30,334 bases of DNA, taken from the NCBI RefSeq assembly GCF_030372275.1, contig NZ_JAUDDJ010000030.1; one strand, 5' to 3'. The notes under the pieces were generated by a model. It was not told the origin of the DNA. It was given only the letters and a program-made list of their open reading frames with translations, and ran no database searches. A program made the position numbers and the translations under genes. Below, in pieces: positions 1 to 8,150 of the stretch; position 1 is the stretch's first letter; each line of letters opens with the position of its first letter. This stretch comes from Lawsonibacter sp900766145. GTDB lineage: Bacteria; Bacillota; Clostridia; Oscillospirales; Oscillospiraceae.

Positions 1-28
1 AGACGAACATTTTGTTCGTCTTTTTTTT
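1..28 (+). terminator. Intrinsic terminator of a gene upstream of the window
   Basis: A perfect 9-bp stem (1-9 with 13-21, loop TTT) is followed by an uninterrupted T run to position 28. It ends a plus-strand transcript whose gene lies outside the window. It also shows that an ATG at position 12, inside the hairpin, cannot be the start of the next gene. Confidence 0.85.
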
Positions 29-49
29 ATCAATTCAGGTTGGTTTATT

Positions 50-78
50 TTGCATTAACTCCTTGTTTGTGCTATCAT
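50..78 (+). promoter_or_regulatory. Probable sigma-A promoter of the NSS transporter
   Basis: TTGCAT (50-55) and TATCAT (73-78) are separated by 17 bp. Transcription would begin near 85, giving a leader of about 40 nt before the GTG start at 126. Confidence 0.55.
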
Positions 79-125
79 ATAAGCTACGACTGGTCGTTGC
101 AGACCACATAATAGGACGTGATAAA

Positions 126-1448
126 GTGAGTACAAAACGAGATTCCTGGGGCTCTAAATGGGGCTTTATTTTAGCGTGTATCGGTTCAGCGGTAGGTATG
201 GGAAATATCTGGCTGTTTCCGGCCCGAATCTCTGCCTATGGCGGCGCAACGTTTTTGATTCCCTATCTGATTTTTGTCGTGATCATCGGTTCCACCGGAG
301 TGATTGGAGAGATGGCCTTTGGACGGGCTACCCGGTCAGGTCCTATCGGGGCCTTTGGCGCAGCCACAAAGCAGCGGTGGGGGACTGACCGTCCTGGCAA
401 ACTGCTTGGTCGGATTCCAGTGCTGGGCTCCCTGGCGCTGGCCATCGGCTATTCTGTTGTTACCGGTTGGATTTTCCGCTATCTGGCTGCTTCCTTTAAC
501 GGAACTGTGCTCAACCAGGAGGGATTGGACGGATTTAATGAGCTGTTCAATGCCACAGCCAGCAACAACTTGGTGTGGCAGCTGGTGGGAATGGCGATTA
601 CCATTCTGATTTTGATTTTTGGTATCGGGAAGGGAATTGAACAGGCCAATAAGGTAATGACTCCCCTGTTTTTTGTCCTGTTTGTTGGTCTGGCCATCTA
701 CTTGATGACGCTGCCCGCCGCGTGGGAGGGCTATCGGTACATCTTTGTTCTGGACCCGAAAGGATTGTTAGATCCTCTGGTTTGGGTCTATGCCCTGGGA
801 CAGGCGTTTTTCTCCCTGTCTGTGGCGGGAAATGGAACTCTGATTTATGGCTCCTATCTGAGCAAGGACTCCAATATTCCCGCGGATGCTCGTATGGTGG
901 CTATCTTTGATACCCTGGCCGCCATGCTGGCCGCCTTGGTTATTATCCCTGCTATGGCGGTGGCAGGACAGCAGCTGAATCAGAGTGGCCCGGGTCTGAT
1001 GTTTATTTTCCTGCCTAACGTGCTGTCCAGCATTCCCGGCGGATTCATCATCCTGATCGTATTTTTCCTGGCGGTCACCTTTGCTGCACTGACCTCGCTG
1101 ATCAATCTCTTTGAGGCACCTACCGCTACCCTGCAGGAGATGTTCCACCTCTCCCGCACAGCAGCTGCCTGTATTATTGGCGGGATCGGCATTGTGGTTG
1201 GCATTGTGATTGCCCCGATCGTTTCGGATTGGATGGACGTGTGTTCCACCTACATCTGTCCCATCGGCGCGCTGCTGGCTGCTGTGATGTTCTTCTGGGT
1301 ATGTAAGAAGGATTACGTGCTGGAGCAGGTCAACCTGGCCCGCGAGAAGCCTTTGGGAAGTTGGTTTTATCCCATGGCGAAATATCTGTTCTGCGGAGTG
1401 ACTCTAGTGGTATTGGTCTTGGGAGCAATCCTGGGCGGAATTGGATAA
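126..1448 (+). CDS. Sodium-dependent transporter, NSS/SNF family
   Basis: A 440-residue integral membrane protein of the neurotransmitter:sodium symporter family, which in bacteria imports amino acids or related solutes with Na+. The family signature is at the N-terminus: a W-x-S-K-W-G-F stretch, then GSAVGMGNIWLFP in helix 1, which carries the unwound Na+/substrate-binding segment, followed by A-Y-G-G. About 11 to 12 hydrophobic segments follow to the C-terminus, a usual length for bacterial NSS proteins. The GTG start is chosen because AGGA at 113-116 lies 9 nt upstream and because the open frame further upstream runs through a promoter and a terminator. The gene is monocistronic, with a terminator on each side. 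The substrate cannot be read from the sequence. Confidence 0.88.
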   Translation: MSTKRDSWGSKWGFILACIGSAVGMGNIWLFPARISAYGGATFLIPYLIFVVIIGSTGVIGEMAFGRATRSGPIGAFGAATKQRWGTDRPGKLLGRIPVLGSLALAIGYSVVTGWIFRYLAASFNGTVLNQEGLDGFNELFNATASNNLVWQLVGMAITILILIFGIGKGIEQANKVMTPLFFVLFVGLAIYLMTLPAAWEGYRYIFVLDPKGLLDPLVWVYALGQAFFSLSVAGNGTLIYGSYLSKDSNIPADARMVAIFDTLAAMLAALVIIPAMAVAGQQLNQSGPGLMFIFLPNVLSSIPGGFIILIVFFLAVTFAALTSLINLFEAPTATLQEMFHLSRTAAACIIGGIGIVVGIVIAPIVSDWMDVCSTYICPIGALLAAVMFFWVCKKDYVLEQVNLAREKPLGSWFYPMAKYLFCGVTLVVLVLGAILGGIG

Positions 1449-1456
1449 ATAATGAG

Positions 1457-1505
1457 AGACCCCCAGTCTGAGGCTCAGAAAGAGCACAGACTGGGGGTCT
1501 TTTTG
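1457..1505 (+). terminator. Intrinsic terminator of the NSS transporter gene
   Basis: A perfect 14-bp stem (1457-1470 with 1487-1500), a 16-nt loop and a short T run lie 9 nt after the stop codon. Confidence 0.9.
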
Positions 1506-1549
1506 CATATAAGAGCAGAAGGCACAGCATGTTGGAATGAAAAGGCCGG

Positions 1550-1583
1550 CTGCATAAAATAATACTCCGACCGTAGGCCGGAG
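1550..1583 (-). terminator. Probable terminator of the abrB-like gene
   Basis: Stem 1565-1572 with 1576-1583. One pair is G-U only when read as minus-strand RNA and a mismatch on the plus strand, which points to minus orientation. An interrupted T-rich stretch follows. The hairpin lies just after the stop of the AbrB-like gene. Confidence 0.6.
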
Positions 1584-1595
1584 CATAGATATAAA

Positions 1596-1859
1596 TTACT
1601 CTTTGTCCATGGCATCCTGAAGAGCACGGATGCACTTGGGGCAAATATTTTTTCCGTGGAATACAATCACATCTTTCGCGTCATCACAAAAGATACAGGC
1701 GGGCTGGTACTTTTTCAGAACAATGGAGGGACCATCCATGTAGATTTCCAAGGAGTCCTTTTCAGCAATGTCCAGAGTGCGGCGCAGTTCAATGGGCAGA
1801 ACGATGCGGCCCAGTTCGTCTACTTTGCGTACAATGCCGGTAGATTTCAAGTTAACCAT
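1596..1859 (-). CDS. AbrB/SpoVT-type transition-state regulator with C-terminal CxxC pairs
   Basis: An 87-residue DNA-binding regulator. Residues 5-50 match the swapped-hairpin AbrB fold: STGIVRKVDELGRIVLP, then ELRRTLDI and a D-x-L-E-I-Y strand. In Firmicutes such proteins control the transition to stationary phase and sporulation. The C-terminal third has two cysteine pairs (C55/C58 and C73/C76) spaced like a small zinc ribbon, a feature absent from Bacillus AbrB; metal binding is inferred. The ATG follows AGGAAAGGA closely. Its consensus promoter lies about 85 nt upstream, and the divergent neighbour is the sporulation pair spmA-spmB. Whether it regulates them cannot be told from the sequence. 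Confidence 0.88.
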   Translation of the reverse strand: MVNLKSTGIVRKVDELGRIVLPIELRRTLDIAEKDSLEIYMDGPSIVLKKYQPACIFCDDAKDVIVFHGKNICPKCIRALQDAMDKE

Positions 1860-1943
1860 TCCTTTCCTAATAGACCGGTGTGTCGAAATACGATGGTCGT
1901 TATGGCACGAAAGATGTAAAAGCGGACTAAAAACAACACGATA

Positions 1944-1971
1944 ATTATACTACAAAGAATTATCCTGTCAA
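1944..1971 (-). promoter_or_regulatory. Consensus sigma-A promoter of the abrB-like gene
   Basis: On the minus strand a perfect TTGACA (1971-1966) and a perfect TATAAT (1949-1944) are 16 bp apart. The transcript would have a leader of roughly 75-80 nt. Confidence 0.85.
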
Positions 1972-2062
1972 CCATAAATGTGAAAATATTGAAAAAATAG
2001 AATAAAAATTTACGTAGATGAAGAAAAATTGCAATAACTTAAAGAAAATGTCGAGAAAGGTG

Positions 2063-2079
2063 GTGGAATTATTTTCCAC
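2063..2079. promoter_or_regulatory. Inverted repeat upstream of spmA
   Basis: GTGGAA and TTCCAC are separated by 5 bp, about 37 bp before the spmA start. It could be an operator or a small hairpin. I could not identify a convincing sigma-E promoter, which Bacillus spm genes use. Confidence 0.3.
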
Positions 2080-2116
2080 TAAAATAAGTATAAATGTGGG
2101 GTAGGGAGGGGACAAG

Positions 2117-2695
2117 ATGACGATGGCAGTGATATGGACAGCGATGGCAGTGTTGTCGGTTTTGTGTGGGCTGGCCACAGGAAGGGGAGAGCAGGTGGCT
2201 GCGGCTGCGGTGGAAGGGGCGGGATCAGCGGTGGAGCTGTGCCTGGCTATTGCCGGGATGCTGTGTCTGTGGATGGGAGTTATGGAGGTGATGCGCCGTT
2301 CTGGGTTAGCAGATGGTCTGTCACTGCTTCTAAGTCCGGTGCTGCGTCTGCTTTTTCCCAAGGCGGCCCAGGACCGGGAGACCATGGATTGCATCTGCGC
2401 CAATGTGTCGGCAAATCTGCTGGGGCTAGGCAATGCGGCCACACCGCTGGGTATCCAGGCGGCTCAGCTCATGAGTCGGAGCAGCCCGGGCCGGGCCAGC
2501 GACGAGCTGTGTATGCTGGTGGTGTGCAACACGGCCTCCATCCAGCTGATCCCCACCACGGTGGCCACGGTTCGCGCTGCGGCGGGCAGTCAGGCTCCCT
2601 TTGATATTCTGCCTGCGGTATGGCTGGCCTCCAGCCTTTCGGTGGGGGTGGGAATCCTCGTATGTAAATTGCTTTGCAGAGTGTGGAGGGATTAA
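2117..2695 (+). CDS. spmA: Spore maturation protein A
   Basis: A 192-residue membrane protein of the SpmA/nucleoside-recognition (Gate) family. The signature N-V-S-A-N-L-L-G-L-G-N-A-A-T-P-L-G lies near residues 95-112 and a C-N-T-A-S-I-Q-L-I-P-T stretch near 137-147. In Bacillus subtilis SpmA acts with SpmB in dehydrating the spore core. An AGGGAGGGG Shine-Dalgarno precedes the ATG. The next gene, spmB, starts 2 nt after this stop, so the pair is co-translated. The presence of both genes is the best evidence here that the organism forms spores. Confidence 0.93.
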   Translation: MTMAVIWTAMAVLSVLCGLATGRGEQVAAAAVEGAGSAVELCLAIAGMLCLWMGVMEVMRRSGLADGLSLLLSPVLRLLFPKAAQDRETMDCICANVSANLLGLGNAATPLGIQAAQLMSRSSPGRASDELCMLVVCNTASIQLIPTTVATVRAAAGSQAPFDILPAVWLASSLSVGVGILVCKLLCRVWRD

Positions 2696-2697
2696 AC

Positions 2698-3219
2698 ATG
2701 GAGCTGCTATTTACCATGGTGGTTCCCCTGACCATCGCCGGAGTGGCCCTATATGGCCTGGGGCGTGGCGTAGATGTGTATGATGCACTGGTCCAGGGGG
2801 CTAGCGGGGGGCTGGAGGTCCTGCTGCGGATTTTTCCGGCCCTGGTGGGCCTGATGACGGCGGTGGCTATGCTGCGGGCCTCCGGGGCGCTGGAGCTGGC
2901 TGCCGGAGCGCTGGCCCCTCTGTTGGACCGGGTGGGATTGCCCGCCCAGCTGCTGCCTCTGATGCTGGTGCGGCCCATCAGCGGCTCGGCGGCTCTGGGG
3001 GTGGGGGCGGAGATCATACAGACCTATGGGCCGGATTCCCAGCTAGGCCGGACGGCAGCGGTGATGCTGGGTTCCACTGAGACCACGTTCTATACCATTG
3101 CCGTCTATTTTGGTGCGGTGGGAATCACACGCACCCGCTATGCGGTGCCTGCCGCCCTGTGCGCCGATTTGACCGGGTTTCTGGCGGCAGCCTGGGCGGT
3201 GCGGGTGTGTTTTTCATAA
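2698..3219 (+). CDS. spmB: Spore maturation protein B
   Basis: A 173-residue, strongly hydrophobic partner of SpmA. Family features include the V-R-P-I-S-G-S-A-A-L-G segment and the motif GSTETTFYTIAVYFGAVGI near residues 125-143. The frame is open upstream inside spmA, but the ATG at 2698 is chosen because GGAGGG (2685-2690) precedes it by 7 nt and protein similarity begins there. The gene ends convergently against the minus-strand CmpB-type gene, and its stop codon overlaps the T tract of that gene's terminator. Confidence 0.93.
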   Translation: MELLFTMVVPLTIAGVALYGLGRGVDVYDALVQGASGGLEVLLRIFPALVGLMTAVAMLRASGALELAAGALAPLLDRVGLPAQLLPLMLVRPISGSAALGVGAEIIQTYGPDSQLGRTAAVMLGSTETTFYTIAVYFGAVGITRTRYAVPAALCADLTGFLAAAWAVRVCFS

Positions 3220-3242
3220 AAAAACGGCCCCCGAAGGGGCCG
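3218..3242 (-). terminator. Terminator of the alaX-like/CmpB operon
   Basis: A GC-rich 7-bp stem (3225-3231 with 3236-3242) is followed, on the minus strand, by a run of seven T (3224-3218). It sits directly after the stop codon of the minus-strand gene. No T run exists on the plus side, so it serves the minus transcript. Confidence 0.85.
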
Positions 3243-3246
3243 CCGA

Positions 3247-4572
3247 TCAATCCACCAACTTGGCGTTGGGATAGATACGCTCCATGCGCTCGTCCGGGAA
3301 CCGCTGGTCCAAAAACTGGCTCAGGGCCGTAGGAGGAGAGTCGGGCATGGTGTGACGCTGGGTGTACCGCCCCAAAGCCAGGGCAGAGACCAAAATATTG
3401 ATGACCATGAACACGATCATGATCCAGGTGAGACGTTTGCCAATGCGGACCGGGAGACGCTCGATCAGGCCGGACAGCCGGGGATAGCACAGCTTGAGCC
3501 ACACCACCGCTGCAATGCCCCAGAAGAAGCAGAACAGAAGGTTGATGCGGCCACCCAGATTGAAGGGCAGATGGCTGTAATCCCAGAAGACAGTGCCGAA
3601 GACCAGTTCGGTAAAGACGGAGCAGACGTACTCGTAGGCTCCGCCCAGTACGGTGCCGAACAGAAAAACAAAGCTGTCGCTGCGGTCCCGGTAGCGGTAG
3701 AGCACCGCGGTCAGCAGGACTGCGCCCAAGCCCCACACGATGGAGAAGGGGCCGTAGACCACGCTGCTCCGGCTCATCCACACACCGGCGGTGGCCCGGC
3801 AGAAGATGGTCTCAATGATATCACCCAAAAAGGCGCCGATGAAAAAGAGACAGGCCAGCTTATAGAAGCTGCATCCGGCGGCAAACACCTTGCTGTCCCG
3901 GACCGGGGCGGCCTTGCGCTGGGTACGGATGCGCTCCTTGTCCAGACTGGGGTAGGCCCGGGCCATACGGCGCTGGATGGAGCGGGTGACCGCATTGTCC
4001 AGGGCGGTGGAGATCCGCTTCCAGCGCCGGGAGATCTCGGAGGGCTCTTTCAGCTCACCATTGAGTTGTACCAGTGCGGCCCAGGAACCCAGAAAATCCA
4101 CCGCCAGCAGGATCAGCAGAATCCAGAGCAGAAGATTGCCCACCGGGCGGGGGATCAGGTCAATGAGTCGAACCAGCAGCGGGTTGGCAAAGAAGATACA
4201 TACTACGGCCAGAACGCCCCAGACCAGGGAGTATTTCAGACAGATGTGGCCCTGAAAGTTCCAGCGCTCGTCGGAGTAGTCCCACCACTTCTGGCGGAAA
4301 ATCCGCTCCAGCAGCACGCCGGTGGCCAGCTCCAGAGCGGTGGCCAGGATCATACCAAACAGAAACAGGAAGAAGATGTCCTTCCGCAGCTCAGGCAGGA
4401 AGAGGGCAAACAGTACGCCCGCCAGGCCGTAGACCGGGGAGAAGGGGGCGCTGAGGAAGCCGCGGTTCAGAAGCCGTCGCTTTTTTGCAGCGGCCAGTGC
4501 GGTCTCACCCAGCCAGCCCAGAAAGGCGTAGACCAGGAAAAACCAAAGCAGCTGATAGGAAGAATAGTCCAT
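3247..4572 (-). CDS. CmpB-type putative ABC transporter permease, two tandem domains
   Basis: A 441-residue membrane protein with two copies of the CmpB-type domain (Pfam putative ABC-transporter type IV). Repeat one covers about residues 5-175, with the motif NRGFLSAPFSPVYGLAGV. Repeat two covers about 235-410, with the counterpart SRSSVVYGPFSIVWGLGAV. A charged cytoplasmic linker (about 180-225) joins them. Each half has about five hydrophobic helices. Most family members I know of have a single domain, so this is a tandem fusion. No ATPase gene is nearby and the biochemical role of the family is unsettled. AAGGAG lies 5 nt before the ATG, and the stop of the upstream alaX-like gene is only 9 nt away, so the two form an operon. 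Confidence 0.8.
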   Translation of the reverse strand: MDYSSYQLLWFFLVYAFLGWLGETALAAAKKRRLLNRGFLSAPFSPVYGLAGVLFALFLPELRKDIFFLFLFGMILATALELATGVLLERIFRQKWWDYSDERWNFQGHICLKYSLVWGVLAVVCIFFANPLLVRLIDLIPRPVGNLLLWILLILLAVDFLGSWAALVQLNGELKEPSEISRRWKRISTALDNAVTRSIQRRMARAYPSLDKERIRTQRKAAPVRDSKVFAAGCSFYKLACLFFIGAFLGDIIETIFCRATAGVWMSRSSVVYGPFSIVWGLGAVLLTAVLYRYRDRSDSFVFLFGTVLGGAYEYVCSVFTELVFGTVFWDYSHLPFNLGGRINLLFCFFWGIAAVVWLKLCYPRLSGLIERLPVRIGKRLTWIMIVFMVINILVSALALGRYTQRHTMPDSPPTALSQFLDQRFPDERMERIYPNAKLVD

Positions 4573-4581
4573 AGATACTCC

Positions 4582-5730
4582 TTACATATGTTCCTGGAAG
4601 AAGGCTTGGATCTGGTCCTGAGAGGCGGAGACAGTGCCCTGGATAAAATCAGGCTTGCCGCCGCCCCGGCCCTGGAGAGCCTGGTTGAGAGCTTTGGCCA
4701 GGGGGCGAAGGTCCCCGCCAGGCTGGCCTACCGCATACTGGTAGCCCGAGCCGTCCTCGCCGGAGAAGCAGGCACAGCGCCCGCCGCAGGCGGCCTGTAC
4801 CGCGCCGCACAGGCGGCGCAGGCTGTCAGGGGACAAGCCGGACTCAAAGACCACCACATCTCCCTGCCCGGCATACTGCTGGGCCAGGGCGGCAAACTGC
4901 TGCTCCTCCATGGTGAGAATGCGGGACTTGAGGGCGGCATTTTCCTCCAGCAGGCGGCGAACTGCCCCACTGGTCTGCATGGTCTTTGCGGAGAGCAGGT
5001 TGGAGATCTGGTGGTTTTGCTCCCAGACCTGGGACAGGTAGTCCAGAGCCCGCTTGCCGCATACCAGCTCGATACGTACCCCATCCCGGAACTTCTGGCA
5101 GGAGAGCAGCTTCACTAGTCCCACCTGTCCCGAGGAGGAAACATGGGTGCCGCAGCAGGCGCAGGTGTCCGCCCCATGGAAGGAGACGATACGCACCTGG
5201 CCGGTGAGGGCCTTTTTGCTGCGGTATTCCAGATGTTCCAGCTCCTCCGAAGTAGGATAGGTGACGGCGATGGGGTGGTCCTCCCAGATGTACTGGTTGG
5301 CCCGTGCCTCCAGCTGGGCCACCTGGTCCGGGGTGAGCTCCACATTCAGGTCGATGGTAATGACGTCGCTGCCCATGTGGAAGCCCACATTGTCACAGCC
5401 GTAGAGGCTGTGGGCGATGCCGGAGACGATGTGTTCTCCCGAGTGGTGCTGCATCAGATCAAAACGGCGGGGCCAGTCGATCTGCCCCTCTACCTGGCTG
5501 CCTGCCTCCAGAGGGGCGGCGCAGGTGTGGACCACCCGTCCCTCACGCTGGTGGACCTCCAGGACCGGTACTCCTCCCAGGGTGCCGGTGTCGTAGGGCT
5601 GTCCGCCGCCCTCGGGGTAAAAGGCGGTCTGGTTTAAGAGAATATCCCACCCCTTTTTGCCCTGGGTACAGGATTCCACCGTGGCGGGAAACTGGGTGAG
5701 ATAGGGCTGTGCTTCATAGAGCTTTTCCAT
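4582..5730 (-). CDS. AlaX-like alanyl-tRNA editing protein with DHHA1 domain
   Basis: A 382-residue relative of the editing half of alanyl-tRNA synthetase. Such trans-editing proteins hydrolyse Ser- or Gly-tRNA(Ala). The N-terminal barrel contains Q-T-A-F-Y-P-E-G-G-G-Q (34-44). The editing core has the zinc ligands HHSGEH (H96 and H100) and C192-x3-H196 in CACCGTH, so all four metal ligands are present. Residues from about 235 form a coiled linker and then a DHHA1 domain ending with GGGKPDFIQG near 353. There is no aminoacylation domain, so it cannot charge tRNA. It is the first gene of a two-gene operon with a promoter at 5772-5800. The length fits the long AlaX class (AlaX-L). Confidence 0.9.
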   Translation of the reverse strand: MEKLYEAQPYLTQFPATVESCTQGKKGWDILLNQTAFYPEGGGQPYDTGTLGGVPVLEVHQREGRVVHTCAAPLEAGSQVEGQIDWPRRFDLMQHHSGEHIVSGIAHSLYGCDNVGFHMGSDVITIDLNVELTPDQVAQLEARANQYIWEDHPIAVTYPTSEELEHLEYRSKKALTGQVRIVSFHGADTCACCGTHVSSSGQVGLVKLLSCQKFRDGVRIELVCGKRALDYLSQVWEQNHQISNLLSAKTMQTSGAVRRLLEENAALKSRILTMEEQQFAALAQQYAGQGDVVVFESGLSPDSLRRLCGAVQAACGGRCACFSGEDGSGYQYAVGQPGGDLRPLAKALNQALQGRGGGKPDFIQGTVSASQDQIQAFFQEHM

Positions 5731-5771
5731 GGCTGAAATGACCTCATTTCTTCCAAATCGTTGTCCGGACC

Positions 5772-5800
5772 ATCATAGCACATCCGGATGGAAAAAGCAA
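5772..5800 (-). promoter_or_regulatory. Probable promoter of the alaX-like operon
   Basis: Minus-strand TTGCTT (5800-5795) and TATGAT (5777-5772) are separated by 17 bp. The start codon follows about 40 nt downstream. The promoter is divergent from the PTS promoter at 5848-5876. Confidence 0.65.
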
Positions 5801-5847
5801 AACCGACCGTCCCAGCCCTTTGGGTGGAAAAATATAGGGAAAAAGGT

Positions 5848-5876
5848 TTGAATTGGGGCAGAGGACATGGTATAGT
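5848..5876 (+). promoter_or_regulatory. Probable promoter of the PTS operon
   Basis: TTGAAT (5848-5853) and TATAGT (5871-5876) are 17 bp apart. The short leader contains complementary GC-rich segments (5890-5895 with 5907-5912, or 5892-5897 with 5911-5916), a possible small hairpin before the ribosome site GGAG at 5921-5924. Confidence 0.65.
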
Positions 5877-5932
5877 ACCATAAGAGCGACTCCGGCTGAG
5901 CAAAGACCGGAGCCGGGAAAGGAGCGCTGGCC

Positions 5933-7870
5933 ATGGGAGTTGCCGATCTGCTCAGTCCACAGCGCATCGAGTTGAATCTCCCCTTCCGGGACAAGCAGGC
6001 CGTGTTGGAACGGCTGGTGGAGCTGGAGGGCTATGGGGATGCGATCCTGGATCTGGAGGCCTTTCGCCGGGATATGATGGCCCGGGAGGTCCAGGGGGGG
6101 ACGGCAGTGGAGGCCGGTGTGGCGGTGCCTCACGCGAAGTCTGCGGCGGTACGCTATCCCAGCTTGGCAGTGGTCACTCTGCGGGAGGGGATCGACTGCG
6201 GAGCCCTGGACGGAATACCGTCCGACGTCTTTTTTATGATCGCAGCCCCTGCCGACGCGGAACTGCACATGGCGGTGCTGGCCCGGCTGACTACCCTGTT
6301 GCTGGAACCGGAATTTCTGGAGCAGCTGCGTCAGGCAGTTACGCCGGAGGAATTTCTGGAGATTGTGGATGAGTTTGAGCAGCGCCTGCCTCAGCTGGAT
6401 TGCCGGTGGCAGGAGGCTCCCACGCCCAAGGTGCTGGCGGTGACCGCCTGCCCTACGGGCATTGCCCACACCTACATGGCGGCCGATGCCCTGGAGCGGG
6501 CGGGGCAGCGCCTTGGAATCTCAGTAAAAGTGGAGACCCAGGGAGCGGGCGGAACAAAAAACAAGCTGACCTCTCAGGAAATCCGGCAGTGTACCGCGGT
6601 GGTCATTGCGGCTGGCCGAGAGGTGGATATGAGCCGATTCCAGGGCATCAAGGTGCTGCGGGTGTCGGTGAATGAAGGAATCTACCGGGCCGAGGAGCTG
6701 ATACAGAAGGCCGCGTCAGGGGACGCCCCGGTATACGGTGGCATCGACCTGCCCCGGGAGGTGGTACGCATCGAACGGGCAGGTGTGCGGGCTTACCGCC
6801 AGCTGATGAACGGGGTCAGTCATATGCTGCCCTTTGTCATCGGCGGAGGAATCCTCATTGCCCTGGCCTTCTTGCTGGACGATCTGTCGCTGGGCTATGC
6901 TGACTTTGGTTCCAATACCCCGGTATCCGCTTGGCTGCGGGCCATGGGACAGGCGGCGCTGAGCTTCATGCTGCCCATTCTGGCCGGATTTACTGCGGTG
7001 TCCATTGCCGACCGGCCCGGGCTGATGGTGGGCTTTGTGGGCGGTGCGCTGGCGGCCTCGGGCTCCACCTTCGCCGCACCGGAGGGTTCCGGTGTGGCAG
7101 CAGGCTTCTTAGGGGCTATGATCGCCGGATTTGCCGGCGGTTACTTGATGTTGGGGCTGAAAAAGCTGTTGGATCGGCTGCCCCGCACGATGGAAGGAAT
7201 TAAGCCTATTTTGCTTTACCCGGTGGCCGGACTTCTGATGGTGGGGCTTTTCATGTGCCTGATCAACCCCTTTGTTGGGGCGCTGAACGAGGCGCTGTAC
7301 GGGACGCTCCAGACCATGGGGCCGGAGAGCCGTGTGGCGCTGGGGGCGCTGCTGGCGGCTATGATGGCCATCGACATGGGTGGACCCTTTAATAAAGCGG
7401 CTTACCTATTTGGTACGTCTACGCTGGCATCCCTGGCCAGCGGGCAGCGGTCCGATGTGATGGCGGCGGTGATGATCGGCGGAATGGTGCCCCCCCTGGC
7501 CATTGCTCTGGCCACCACCTTTTTTAAAAGCCGCTTTACCCAGGAGGAATGCAAGTCAGGAACCGTCAATTACATTTTAGGGCTGTGTTTCATCACAGAA
7601 GGAGCGGTGCCCTTTGCGGCGGGAGATCCGCTGCGGGTGCTGCCAGCCTGTATTGTGGGCTCTGCCGTATCCGGCGGACTGTCCATGCTGTTCGGCTGTG
7701 CCCTGCCGGCACCCCACGGGGGCATCTTCCTGTGCCCGGTGATGATCAATCCCGGGGGATATCTGGTGGCCTTGGCGGTAGGGTCTCTGGTGGGAATGGT
7801 GCTGCTGGCTGTGTTGAAGAAGAAAAAAGACGAACCGGATGCAGTGGCTGTGAGTAAATCGGGTCAGTAA
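5933..7870 (+). CDS. fruA: PTS fructose-type transporter, fused IIABC
   Basis: A 645-residue sugar permease of the phosphotransferase system that takes up and phosphorylates a fructose-type sugar using HPr-phosphate. Order of domains: EIIA about 5-150 with phospho-site H67 in VAVPHAK; EIIB about 165-260 with C173 in TACPTGIAHTYMAADAL; EIIC about 285-625, multi-spanning, with G-G-P-F-N-K-A and E-G-A-V-P-F-A motifs. Length and A-B-C order match Firmicute FruA. GGAG lies 8 nt before the ATG. The HPr gene follows after 16 nt. No 1-phosphofructokinase or DeoR-type regulator, the usual partners, is in the window, so substrate specificity is less certain than the family call. Confidence 0.88.
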   Translation: MGVADLLSPQRIELNLPFRDKQAVLERLVELEGYGDAILDLEAFRRDMMAREVQGGTAVEAGVAVPHAKSAAVRYPSLAVVTLREGIDCGALDGIPSDVFFMIAAPADAELHMAVLARLTTLLLEPEFLEQLRQAVTPEEFLEIVDEFEQRLPQLDCRWQEAPTPKVLAVTACPTGIAHTYMAADALERAGQRLGISVKVETQGAGGTKNKLTSQEIRQCTAVVIAAGREVDMSRFQGIKVLRVSVNEGIYRAEELIQKAASGDAPVYGGIDLPREVVRIERAGVRAYRQLMNGVSHMLPFVIGGGILIALAFLLDDLSLGYADFGSNTPVSAWLRAMGQAALSFMLPILAGFTAVSIADRPGLMVGFVGGALAASGSTFAAPEGSGVAAGFLGAMIAGFAGGYLMLGLKKLLDRLPRTMEGIKPILLYPVAGLLMVGLFMCLINPFVGALNEALYGTLQTMGPESRVALGALLAAMMAIDMGGPFNKAAYLFGTSTLASLASGQRSDVMAAVMIGGMVPPLAIALATTFFKSRFTQEECKSGTVNYILGLCFITEGAVPFAAGDPLRVLPACIVGSAVSGGLSMLFGCALPAPHGGIFLCPVMINPGGYLVALAVGSLVGMVLLAVLKKKKDEPDAVAVSKSGQ

Positions 7871-7886
7871 GGAGAGAGACGGACAT

Positions 7887-8141
7887 ATGGTATGTGCAAA
7901 AACCACCGTGTTACATGAAAGTGGACTTCATATGCGGCCCGCTCAGGAATTTGTCAGCGCGGTAGCCAACTACCCCTGCAAGGTGATTATCAAGGTAGGG
8001 GAGAAGAGCGTCAATGGAAAGAGTATTCTCAGTGTGATGGCGGCCGGGATCAAACGGGATACTCCCATTGAAATCTGCTGCGACGGCCCGGAGGAGCAGC
8101 AGGCTCTGGTGGCGGCCCTGAAAGTGCTGGCCGCCGGTTAA
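7887..8141 (+). CDS. ptsH: HPr-family phosphocarrier protein
   Basis: An 84-residue carrier that passes phosphate from Enzyme I to PTS IIA domains. The active histidine H15 lies in SGLHMRPA, and the Firmicute regulatory serine S46 is present in NGKSIL, so control by HPr kinase/phosphorylase is possible. The segment after S46 reads SVMAAGI where classical HPr has GVMSLG, so it may be a dedicated paralogue rather than the housekeeping HPr. AAGGAGAG precedes the ATG. It lies 16 nt after the IIABC gene and is surely co-transcribed, which suggests an HPr serving this permease. Confidence 0.85.
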   Translation: MVCAKTTVLHESGLHMRPAQEFVSAVANYPCKVIIKVGEKSVNGKSILSVMAAGIKRDTPIEICCDGPEEQQALVAALKVLAAG

Positions 8142-8150
8142 TTTTATAAA

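Noticed and set aside
12..125. N-terminal extension of the NSS transporter from ATG 12
   Set aside because: The ATG lies inside a terminator hairpin and the extension spans a likely promoter; the GTG at 126 has a ribosome site and begins at the family signature.
3352..5118. 588-codon plus-strand open frame
   Set aside because: It is antisense to the CmpB-type and alaX-like genes, low in complexity (Q, G, A rich) and has no family motifs; it is a by-product of G+C-rich codon use on the other strand.
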